Source: Candidatus Woesearchaeota archaeon (GTDB lineage: Archaea > Nanobdellota > Nanobdellia > Woesearchaeales > UBA12501). Taken from it: a DNA stretch of 8,609 nt. The position numbers and the translations under genes are program-made. This document shows, in pieces, positions 1 to 6,399 of the stretch (positions are counted from its first letter, which is position 1; the number at the start of each line of letters is the position of its first letter). The stretch spans positions 1-8,609 of the forward strand of contig WJJV01000052.1 of NCBI GenBank assembly GCA_014729495.1. The letters run 5' to 3'. The notes below the pieces were generated by a model. That model was not told the DNA's origin and did no database searches. It was given only the letters and a program-made list of their open reading frames with translations.

Positions 1-1
1 A

Positions 2-970
2 TACGGCAGACAGGAAATAAAAGACAGCCTGGTCTTGGAGCTGTTGAAGACAAAAGAGATGCAGAGATTGCGCGGAATAAACCAGTATGGAGTGTGGAAG
101 TTTGTCACGCCCTGGATGACCACCACCCGTTTTGAGCATTGTGTTGGAGTGTATCTTCTTCTGAAACGATTAGGGGCTGATAGGGAGGAGATGGTGGCAG
201 GGCTTCTTCATGACATAGGCCATGCAGCTTTTTCTCATGTCTATGATTATGTGGTCGGAAGATCTGAGCAGCAGGATTCAGACGGCAGGATGCATTCAAG
301 GATGATAGAGAATCCTGGATTAAAAAGCATCTTTAAAAAGAATGGTATTGATATTGGCAGGCTCATTGATATGATGAACTTCCCTCTTCTGGAAAAGGAC
401 CTGCCTGACCTGTGCGCAGACCGGATAGATTATGTCCTGAGAGACAGTTTCATGTATGGGATGACCCAGAAGGAGGAGATACCTTCATTGCTGTCTTCAA
501 TAGAATCGCAGGATAACCTTGTATTCTTCTCAGATCGCAGCAATGCAAGGATCATGACAATGAGATTCATGCAGATGGACAATGAATACTGGAGAAGTGC
601 ATTCCAGAATGCAATATACGCTCTTGCAGGACAGGCAATGAGGATAGCGCTGGAGAAGAATGCAATCACAAATGATGATTTTTTTACCACAGATAATATG
701 CTTCTCAAGAAGCTTATGGATTCAGGGCTGCCTGAAGTGGTGCACAGGTTAAATATGATATCACCAGAACTGAGGGTTGAGGACAACCCTGATGATTATG
801 ATTTTTTTGTGAAGGGCAAATGCAGGTTCATAGACCCGCTCGTATCTCATAATGGGGGCATGAAAAGGTTGTCAGAGATTGATGAAGGCATAAGGAAGTC
901 CATTGAAGAATTCAAAAGAGCGCATTCAAGAGGAGCTTACATCAAGATACTTGGGGGTAAGAATGGCTGA
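2..970 (+). CDS. HD-domain phosphohydrolase, dGTPase/SAMHD1-like (5'-partial)
   Basis: The reading frame is open back to base 2 and already shows family sequence there (YGRQEIKDSLV, then QRLRGINQYG), so the true start lies upstream; the TTG at 35 is not a credible start. The HD metal-binding set is complete: His in RFEHCVGV (bases 137-139), the His-Asp pair in LLHDIGHAAFSH (209-214), and Asp in CADRIDYVLRD (419-421). The QRLR..Q.G, H, GLLHDIGH and ADRxDYxxRD order is typical of the COG1078 branch of HD hydrolases, related to bacterial dGTPases and SAMHD1. By family it is a cytosolic metal-dependent phosphohydrolase that may split dNTPs to nucleoside and triphosphate; the substrate cannot be read from sequence. 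About 322 residues are visible, and the C-terminal half after the HD core is poorly conserved to my eye. Its last 8 bases overlap the DP2 start, implying one transcript. Family call is secure; dNTPase activity is inference. Confidence 0.88.
   Translation, partial: YGRQEIKDSLVLELLKTKEMQRLRGINQYGVWKFVTPWMTTTRFEHCVGVYLLLKRLGADREEMVAGLLHDIGHAAFSHVYDYVVGRSEQQDSDGRMHSRMIENPGLKSIFKKNGIDIGRLIDMMNFPLLEKDLPDLCADRIDYVLRDSFMYGMTQKEEIPSLLSSIESQDNLVFFSDRSNARIMTMRFMQMDNEYWRSAFQNAIYALAGQAMRIALEKNAITNDDFFTTDNMLLKKLMDSGLPEVVHRLNMISPELRVEDNPDDYDFFVKGKCRFIDPLVSHNGGMKRLSEIDEGIRKSIEEFKRAHSRGAYIKILGGKNG
953..958 (+). promoter_or_regulatory. Ribosome binding site for DP2
   Basis: GGGGGT lies four bases before the ATG at 963 and differs by one base from the GGAGGT core complementary to archaeal 16S rRNA. 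It sits inside the end of the HD-domain gene. It favours 963 as the DP2 start over the in-frame TTG at 903, which has no such site and would add 20 residues absent from the family's usual N-terminus. Confidence 0.55.
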
Positions 971-3900
971 GGCAAGCCCTGATATGGAGAAGTATTTCAG
1001 CACGCTGGATGGAAACCTTAAGAAAGCATACAGCATAGCGGAAAAAGCCAGAAGTTTAGGTTTTGATCCAGAGGACAATGTTGATATCCCTATCGCAAGG
1101 AATATGGCAGAGAGAGTTGCAGGACTCATATCAGCCATAGCCCCTCAGCTAAAGGGAACAGGAATGATAAGGAGGATACAAGAGCTTGAGAAAGAGCATG
1201 GTTCTTCATCATGGGAAGTTGCATTCCTTATAGGAGAAGAGGTCGCAAAGGAAAAATTCTGCAGATTTGAGAACAGGAAGGAAGCCATGGAGATAGGTGT
1301 GCGTGTTGGGTTTGCATATCATACAATGGGGATTGTGGCAGCACCTCTGGAAGGTTTCACAGAGCTTAAAATAAAGAAGAGACAGGACGGAAAGGAGTAC
1401 ATATCTGCATTCTATTCTGGCCCGATAAGAGGTGCCGGGGGTACTGCAGCATCATTCTCAGTCATGCTGATTGATTACATAAGGAAAAAGATGGGTTATG
1501 AGGCATATGACCCCACAGAGGAAGAGGTAAAGAGGTTTGTGACAGAACTGCATGATTACCATGAGAGGATAACCAATCTTCAGTATATGCCTTCTGATGA
1601 AGAGATTGAGTTCCTGGCAAAGAGGATACCTGTCGAGATAAACGGAGATCCTACAGAGCAGATAGAGGTGTCAAACCACAAGGACATCCCCCGGCTGGAG
1701 ACAAAGAGGATAAGAGGGGGAATGTGTCTTGTTTTCGGAGAGGGAATCGCTCAGAAATCTCCTAAACTATGGAAGCGCGCCCAGACGTGGGGTGATAAGT
1801 TTGAGATAGACTGGAGCTTTCTTGAGGATTTTCTTGAGCTCCAGAAAAGGATAAAGGCTGAACACCAGGCTGCCCAGGAAACCAAGGATGATAACCCAGA
1901 GAAATCTAAAGTAAAGCCAAACTATACCTACATAAAGGATCTTGTTGCAGGAAGACCTGTGCTCTCACACCCAATGAAATACGGAGGATTCAGATTAAGA
2001 TATGGGAGGAGCAGGACATCTGGTTATTCAGCAGCTGCAGTGCATCCTGCAACACAGCACATACTTGACAGGTATATAGCGACAGGCACCCAGATAAAAG
2101 TAGAGAGGCCTGGCAAGGCAGCAGCGCTCAGTATATGCGACTCTATTGAAGGCCCCACTGTTAAGCTTGATACTGGCGATGTTGTGTACCTCAACAATTC
2201 TGCTGAAGCCAAAGAGATCAGCCCCAGGGTTGTTGATATCCTTTTTCTTGGAGACATACTATTCAATTATGGTGATTTCTCTGAGAATGGGCATATGCTT
2301 GTGCCTCCAGGATACTGTGAAGAATGGTATGTCAGAGAGCTTGAGAAGTCAACAGTTGATATGTTTGGAAACCTGGATACAGAAAAGCTATCATCGCTTG
2401 TTAACATCTCCCCAGATAATCTTAATCTGCTATTGAAGGATCCTTTCAGACACAAGCTTTCTGCAGAAGCATCTTTCTCTGTTTCAGAAAAACTTGAGAT
2501 CCCTCTGCATCCATTCTATACTTTCTACTGGAATGCCATAAGCAGGCAAGCATTCTCTGAACTGGTAGACTGGGTGTCAAAGGCCAAAGTGGAGCTTTCC
2601 GAGAATAAGGTATCCAAGATGGTGCTTCCTCTTGATGAGAAAGCTAAGAGCCACCTTGAGCTTATAGGGGCACCTCATCTTGTAGTAAGCAAGGAATATG
2701 TTGTTTTGGAGAAGAACAATGCGCTTGCAATCTACAGGTCCCTTGGACTGGATAAGGATCCTGATATTAAGAGAATAAAGAAGATTCTGGAGCAGAATCC
2801 TGAAACAGATGTGCTGGGAATAATAAACTTGATATCTCCTGTAAAGATAAGGGACAAAGGCGGAGCTTTCATAGGAGCAAGGATGGGAAGGCCTGAGAAA
2901 GCGAAGATGAGGAAACTTACCGGAAGCCCGCAGGTCTTATTCCCTGTTGGAGAAGAGGGAGGAAGGCTAAGGTCATTCCAATCAGCTCTGGAGAAGGGAA
3001 GAATTACTGGCAAATTTCCGATATATGCCTGCACCTCTTGCAACAAGGAGACAATATACAAGACATGCCACCTTTGCGGAGGCAAGGCAAAAAGAAAGTA
3101 CATCTGCAGCATATGCGGAGCAAATGAGGAACCAGTATGCCCTACTCATGGAGACGCAAAAACATATGCCCATAAGGAGATAGACATAAGGGATTATTTT
3201 GACAGCGCAATCAAGATAGTGGGAATGAAAGACTATCCTGATCTGATTAAAGGCGTGAGAGGCACATCAAACAAGGACCATATCCCAGAACATCTTGTGA
3301 AGGGCATACTCAGGGCAAAGAATAATGTTTATGTCAACAAGGATGGCACAACAAGATATGACATGACAGAGCTGCCCATAACCCATTTCAAGCCCAAAGA
3401 GATAAGGACAAGTGTAGAGAAACTGAAAGAACTGGGGTATGACAAGGATATCAAAGGCAGGACTCTCGCTGACGCTGACCAGGTGCTGGAGATAAAGCCC
3501 CAGGATGTGATACTTCCATCACCTTTTGAGACAATTGACGAACCAGCTGATGAGGTGCTTTTCAGGGTCGCTAACTTTGTTGATGATCTGCTGAAGAAGC
3601 TTTACAAGAAAAGCCCTTACTATAACCTGAAGACCAAAGAAGATCTCATAGGACATCTTGTCGTGGGCATCGCGCCGCACATATCCACAGGATCTATTGG
3701 CAGGATAATCGGCTTCTCCAACACCCAGGGATGCTACACGCATCCAATGTGGCATGCTGCCATGAGAAGGGATTGTGACGGAGATGAGTGCTGCGTAATG
3801 CTGCTCATGGATGCTCTGCTGAACTTCTCCAGGCAGTATCTTCCTGACAAGCGTGGAGGAAGAACCATGGATGCCCCTCTTGTGATGACCTCAAGGATAG

Positions 3901-4526
3901 TCCCTGCTGAAGTTGATGATATGATCCATGGTCTGGATGTAGTATGGAATTATCCTCTTGAATTCTATAATGCAGCTGCTGAATATAAGATGCCATGGGA
4001 TATTAAGATTGAACAGGTCAAGCACCGGCTGGGCACAGAGAAGCAATATGAGATGATGGGTTATACCCATCCAATCTCAAACATAAATGAGGGAGTAAGC
4101 TGTTCTGCATACAAGACACTGCCTTCTATGCAGGAGAAACTACTTGGTCAGATGCAGCTTGCTGAGAGGATCCATGCAGTCGATACCAATGATGTTGCCA
4201 GGCTTGTGATAGAGAAGCACTTTCTCAAGGACACAAGAGGAAACCTCAGGAAATTCTCAATACAGCAGTTCAGATGCATAAAATGCAATGGCAAGTACAG
4301 AAGACCTCCCCTCATAGGCAAATGCACCAAATGCGGAGGAAGGCTAATCTTCACAGTGGCAGAAGGTTCTGTAGTCAAATATCTTGAGCCCTCAATAAGC
4401 CTGGCAGAGAAATACCATCTGCCTCCTTATCTGAAACAGAGCCTTGATCTGCTGAAGATGAGGATAGAAAGTGTCTTCGGAAAGGACAAGGAGAAACAGG
4501 AAGGCCTCGGAAAGTGGTTTGGCTGA
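963..4526 (+). CDS. polC: DNA polymerase D large (catalytic) subunit DP2
   Basis: Complete protein of 1187 residues, close to the usual 1100-1270. DP2 is the polymerizing subunit of the archaeal replicative D-family polymerase and pairs with the exonuclease subunit DP1, which is not in this window. The N-terminus (MEKYFSTLDGNLKKAYSIAEKAR) is family-typical. Further landmarks are GPIRGAGGTAAS (residues 153-164), GGFRLRYGRSRTSGY (341-355), a central zinc region with CxxC pairs at 690/693, 702/705 and 715/718 plus C726/H729, and the double-psi beta-barrel active site DCDGDE (937-942), where D939 and D941 match the catalytic metal-binding aspartates. It is followed by LLNFSRQYLPDKRGG. A second zinc motif has C1105/C1108 and C1121/C1124. 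The extreme C-terminus, Q-E-G-L-G-K-W-F (1179-1186), fits a PCNA-interacting PIP box. No intein or frameshift interrupts the frame. A lysine-rich hydrophilic segment near residues 300-318 looks like a flexible linker. Archaeal databases use polC or polD2 for this gene. Confidence 0.97.
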   Translation: MAEASPDMEKYFSTLDGNLKKAYSIAEKARSLGFDPEDNVDIPIARNMAERVAGLISAIAPQLKGTGMIRRIQELEKEHGSSSWEVAFLIGEEVAKEKFCRFENRKEAMEIGVRVGFAYHTMGIVAAPLEGFTELKIKKRQDGKEYISAFYSGPIRGAGGTAASFSVMLIDYIRKKMGYEAYDPTEEEVKRFVTELHDYHERITNLQYMPSDEEIEFLAKRIPVEINGDPTEQIEVSNHKDIPRLETKRIRGGMCLVFGEGIAQKSPKLWKRAQTWGDKFEIDWSFLEDFLELQKRIKAEHQAAQETKDDNPEKSKVKPNYTYIKDLVAGRPVLSHPMKYGGFRLRYGRSRTSGYSAAAVHPATQHILDRYIATGTQIKVERPGKAAALSICDSIEGPTVKLDTGDVVYLNNSAEAKEISPRVVDILFLGDILFNYGDFSENGHMLVPPGYCEEWYVRELEKSTVDMFGNLDTEKLSSLVNISPDNLNLLLKDPFRHKLSAEASFSVSEKLEIPLHPFYTFYWNAISRQAFSELVDWVSKAKVELSENKVSKMVLPLDEKAKSHLELIGAPHLVVSKEYVVLEKNNALAIYRSLGLDKDPDIKRIKKILEQNPETDVLGIINLISPVKIRDKGGAFIGARMGRPEKAKMRKLTGSPQVLFPVGEEGGRLRSFQSALEKGRITGKFPIYACTSCNKETIYKTCHLCGGKAKRKYICSICGANEEPVCPTHGDAKTYAHKEIDIRDYFDSAIKIVGMKDYPDLIKGVRGTSNKDHIPEHLVKGILRAKNNVYVNKDGTTRYDMTELPITHFKPKEIRTSVEKLKELGYDKDIKGRTLADADQVLEIKPQDVILPSPFETIDEPADEVLFRVANFVDDLLKKLYKKSPYYNLKTKEDLIGHLVVGIAPHISTGSIGRIIGFSNTQGCYTHPMWHAAMRRDCDGDECCVMLLMDALLNFSRQYLPDKRGGRTMDAPLVMTSRIVPAEVDDMIHGLDVVWNYPLEFYNAAAEYKMPWDIKIEQVKHRLGTEKQYEMMGYTHPISNINEGVSCSAYKTLPSMQEKLLGQMQLAERIHAVDTNDVARLVIEKHFLKDTRGNLRKFSIQQFRCIKCNGKYRRPPLIGKCTKCGGRLIFTVAEGSVVKYLEPSISLAEKYHLPPYLKQSLDLLKMRIESVFGKDKEKQEGLGKWFG

Positions 4527-4569
4527 GAAACAAGTATTTTCTGTATTAATAATATCTGGCGCATTAATT
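4527..4569. terminator. Short convergent gap, possible T-rich termination zone
   Basis: DP2 (+) and DUF424 (-) end 43 bases apart, tail to tail. The gap is AT-rich and has a four-T run on the + strand (4537-4540), a weak form of the U-tract signal used by archaeal RNA polymerase. No convincing hairpin is visible. A role in termination is assumed mainly from gene layout. Confidence 0.25.
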
Positions 4570-4878
4570 TCAATCATCCATTATGATGACTGCCTGGGCA
4601 TGCGGCACCCCATCAACTTCAATTATGTTGTCTTCCTCTATAATCTTGCTTTCAACAAAGAAGGCCACTGATTTTTTCCCCGCTATGTTGACATTACAGC
4701 TCCCTTTCCTTATCTCAGCAAGAAGCTCATCCTTGTCTTTTTCCTCTCCCTTATAGAAATCAGTCGTAAGGTCAAGCTGAAGCTCTCCCTTCTCAAATTT
4801 CTTACCAAGAACATCAGGATCGCATACAGCGATTACCTTTCTTCCATCAGGGCATTTGTGTATCTTAACTATCATCAT
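4570..4878 (-). CDS. DUF424 family protein
   Basis: Small soluble protein of 102 residues (101 if the second of two adjacent ATGs, at 4875, is used). It matches the archaeal DUF424 pattern: an N-terminal beta strand (MIVKIHK), the block AVCDPDVLGKKFEKGELQLDL followed by FYKG, then NIAGKKSVAFFVESKII, and the family's late motif DGVPHAQAV near the C-terminus. No membrane segment, signal peptide or cysteine cluster is present. A longer in-frame version from 4956 would run back through the end of the aIF2 beta gene and adds a stretch not typical of the family, so I reject it. The gene follows aIF2 beta on the same strand after 32 bases and may be co-transcribed with it or use its own promoter. 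The biochemical role of DUF424 is unknown to me; the neighbourhood hints at translation or information processing, but that is only context. Confidence 0.88.
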   Translation of the reverse strand: MMIVKIHKCPDGRKVIAVCDPDVLGKKFEKGELQLDLTTDFYKGEEKDKDELLAEIRKGSCNVNIAGKKSVAFFVESKIIEEDNIIEVDGVPHAQAVIIMDD

Positions 4879-4896
4879 GGTATGGCTCAATAATCT

Positions 4897-4922
4897 AGCA
4901 TAAATTTTTATTATATATATGA
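4897..4922 (-). promoter_or_regulatory. Possible promoter of the DUF424 gene
   Basis: On the minus strand an ATATATATAA stretch overlaps the aIF2 beta stop codon, and an AAAAATTTATG stretch follows. The first is centred about 36 bases before the DUF424 ATG and would give a leader of about 10 bases; the second is centred 22-26 bases before the paired ATGs and would give a leaderless message. No good ribosome binding site precedes the gene, which favours a short or absent leader. AT-richness alone could produce these matches. Confidence 0.35.
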
Positions 4923-5318
4923 TTTTACAGGATGTTTTACTCCGCACGCAGCGCATTTCATGAACAGCGTTCCCTTCTCATTGACCAGCTGTGTGTCAGG
5001 CTTTCCGCATTCTGAGCAAAAAACAAACTCATCAGCATACTTCTTTATCTTTTCATTTACCCTTGATGCAGATATCTTTCTCTTAAGCACAGCCTGGCTG
5101 CCCTTTATCTCTCCTGATGTTGCCAGCTCCCTAAGTACGAACTTCAGAAGATGTTCTGGCTTCCTTCCTAGAAGATCAGCTATCTGCGTGAAATTGCTTA
5201 TGATTGTCTTTGTGCCCTCAATATGGCCTCTCACATTGGGTATCTCAAACCTCTGTTTCTCTTTTGCTGACTCAGGAAGCTCTGTGAGCCCCCTTTCAAG
5301 CATTTTCTCGTATTCCAT
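4911..5318 (-). CDS. Translation initiation factor 2 subunit beta (aIF2 beta)
   Basis: Protein of 135 residues, the normal size. aIF2 beta is one of three subunits of the factor that brings initiator Met-tRNA to the small ribosomal subunit; gamma and alpha are not in this window. The sequence begins MEYEKMLERGLTELPE, has the short N-terminal helix that contacts the gamma subunit in known structures, then the alpha-beta core with GTKTIISNFTQIADLLGR and HLLKFVLRELATSGEI, and a C-terminal zinc ribbon with C101/C104 and C122/C125. I chose the ATG at 5318 because it begins at the family's usual N-terminus and lies about 27 bases from the centre of a TATA box. The ATG at 5324 would add Met-Ile. Further upstream codons add a segment (MMLVWLFMAIY) foreign to the family. 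The DUF424 gene follows on the same strand. Usual archaeal symbol is eif2b. Confidence 0.95.
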   Translation of the reverse strand: MEYEKMLERGLTELPESAKEKQRFEIPNVRGHIEGTKTIISNFTQIADLLGRKPEHLLKFVLRELATSGEIKGSQAVLKRKISASRVNEKIKKYADEFVFCSECGKPDTQLVNEKGTLFMKCAACGVKHPVKSYI

Positions 5319-5341
5319 TATCATGAAAGAGAAACTGCTCC

Positions 5342-5355
5342 TTTTTAAATCTATT
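5342..5355 (-). promoter_or_regulatory. TATA box and BRE of the aIF2 beta gene
   Basis: On the minus strand, AATAGA followed by TTTAAAAA resembles an archaeal BRE plus TATA box. The TATA centre lies about 27.5 bases before the A of the ATG at 5318, so transcription should begin at or next to the start codon. A GGAG at 5338-5341 is 19 or more bases from the ATG, too far to act as a ribosome binding site. The message is probably leaderless. Confidence 0.6.
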
Positions 5356-5410
5356 TGTTTGTATATGGCCATAAACAACCACACCAGCATCATTAACCAG
5401 CAGAGCTATA

Positions 5411-5424
5411 GAAAAATTTAAATA
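5411..5424 (+). promoter_or_regulatory. TATA box and BRE of the SpoIIM-like gene
   Basis: GAAAAA followed directly by TTTAAATA is an excellent match to the archaeal BRE (RNWAAW) plus TATA consensus. The TATA centre lies 26.5 bases before the A of the ATG at 5447, the standard distance to the transcription start, so the transcript is predicted to begin at the start codon. No Shine-Dalgarno sequence is seen before the ATG, consistent with a leaderless message. Confidence 0.7.
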
Positions 5425-5446
5425 CAGAACAGCCGAGAAACAGAAC

Positions 5447-6298
5447 ATGGTCCTTGAATCATTGGTGACACCATTTAAGGCTGAGAAACATCCATTAGAG
5501 ATGTTTCTCATAGGCCTGATCTATTCTTCTGTAGCGATATTCATAAGCATACAGATATTTGATGAGATGGCGGGATTAATAGCAGTCTTCCTCACTGTAA
5601 TGGCATCCATACCTCTTATGTACGCTACAATAAAATATGAGGAGGAAAAGGATCTTGGCAGCATGGGCGAGATTCTTCTTCTGAAAGAACATTCAAAGGC
5701 AATATCATTTCTTGTCTTCCTTTTCTTAGGGATAACTATCTCATTCACCATTTGGTACATATTCCTTCCGGCATCCACAGTAGAGAACCTTTTCTCTCTT
5801 CAGATCAGCACAATAAAGAACATAAACAGCGGAGTAGGGGGCATGGCATTCTCTCATTCCGCGCTCTTCTCAAAGATATTCTTCAACAACCTCAGAGTGC
5901 TGATGTTCTGCATACTATTCGCTTTCTTCTATGGTGCAGGAGCGATATTCATTCTGACCTGGAATGCCTCTGTGATATCTGTGGCCATAGGCACTTTTGT
6001 GAGGAACAACCTTGCTGAGTACGCAAACTTCTTCGGATTTCCTCTGGTGGCAAAGCACATGCATATATTCTCCCTGGGACTTATGAGGTATATGATACAT
6101 GGAATCCCTGAGATCATAGCATATTTCATAGGAGGTCTTGCAGGAGGCATAATCTCTATAGCACTTATCAAGAAGGATTTCAGAAGAGAGCGCTTTGAGA
6201 GGATACTCATAGACATAGCTGATCTTATCATAATCTCAATACTTTTCCTAGTGGCTGCAGCACTGATAGAGGTATTTGTGACACCTGCGCTTTTCTGA
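5447..6298 (+). CDS. SpoIIM/DUF95-family multi-pass membrane protein
   Basis: Integral membrane protein of 283 residues. Hydrophobic segments lie near residues 18-38, 42-62, 85-107, 150-186 (long enough for one or two spans), 220-241 and 257-278. There is a charged cytosolic-type stretch at 63-84 and a basic one at 242-252 (KKDFRRERFERI). Family marks are the NN pair in FFNNLRV (145-151), the glycine-rich span after it, and HGIPEIIAYFIGGLAGG (218-234). These fit the SpoIIM (DUF95) family. In Bacillus SpoIIM works with SpoIID and SpoIIP in engulfment during sporulation; archaea do not sporulate, and the role of archaeal members is unknown, with a membrane-remodelling or transport role being speculation. 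The gene stands alone: divergent from aIF2 beta and convergent with the RPA-like gene. Its strong consensus promoter suggests steady independent expression. Confidence 0.85.
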   Translation: MVLESLVTPFKAEKHPLEMFLIGLIYSSVAIFISIQIFDEMAGLIAVFLTVMASIPLMYATIKYEEEKDLGSMGEILLLKEHSKAISFLVFLFLGITISFTIWYIFLPASTVENLFSLQISTIKNINSGVGGMAFSHSALFSKIFFNNLRVLMFCILFAFFYGAGAIFILTWNASVISVAIGTFVRNNLAEYANFFGFPLVAKHMHIFSLGLMRYMIHGIPEIIAYFIGGLAGGIISIALIKKDFRRERFERILIDIADLIIISILFLVAAALIEVFVTPALF

Positions 6299-6342
6299 AC
6301 CGTAAAATATGGTGTCTAAATCATGAAATCATGTCTTGTAAG

Positions 6343-6373
6343 AAAAATACTCTGGTTGAAAACCTGTCAAAAA
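6343..6373 (-). terminator. Candidate U-tract terminator of the MCM-RPA operon
   Basis: Downstream of the RPA-like stop codon on the minus strand come TTTTT (6369-6373), TTTT (6359-6362) and TTTTT (6343-6347) within about 30 bases. Archaeal RNA polymerase terminates at such T-runs without needing a hairpin. The surrounding gap, 6299-6399, holds no gene that I can support and separates two convergent genes. Confidence 0.4.
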
Positions 6374-6399
6374 TCTCTGAAATTTCTGCATACTGCTGT

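Noticed and set aside
35..37. TTG at 35 as the start of the HD-domain gene.
   Set aside because: The frame stays open to base 2 and already reads like the conserved family N-terminus, so the gene is cut by the window edge.
903..962. TTG at 903 as an upstream start for DP2, adding 20 residues.
   Set aside because: The ATG at 963 has a near-consensus ribosome binding site and begins at the family's usual N-terminus; the extra segment would be coded inside the HD gene.
3030..3149. Cys-rich stretch in DP2 considered as a sign of a fused or inserted domain.
   Set aside because: Zinc-binding Cys clusters at this position are normal in DP2 and the reading frame is continuous.
4879..4956. Longer DUF424 protein starting at 4956.
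   Set aside because: It would overlap the aIF2 beta coding end, and the added residues do not resemble the family, whose members begin at the MIVKIHK-type strand.
4960..5421. Long + strand open frame opposite aIF2 beta.
   Set aside because: It mirrors a well-supported conserved gene, shows no recognisable protein features and has Ser/Phe/Leu-rich antisense composition.
6317..6334. Tandem AAATCATG AAATCATG in the gap after the SpoIIM-like gene.
   Set aside because: Only two copies of eight bases in AT-rich intergenic DNA; no sign of a repeat array or attachment site.
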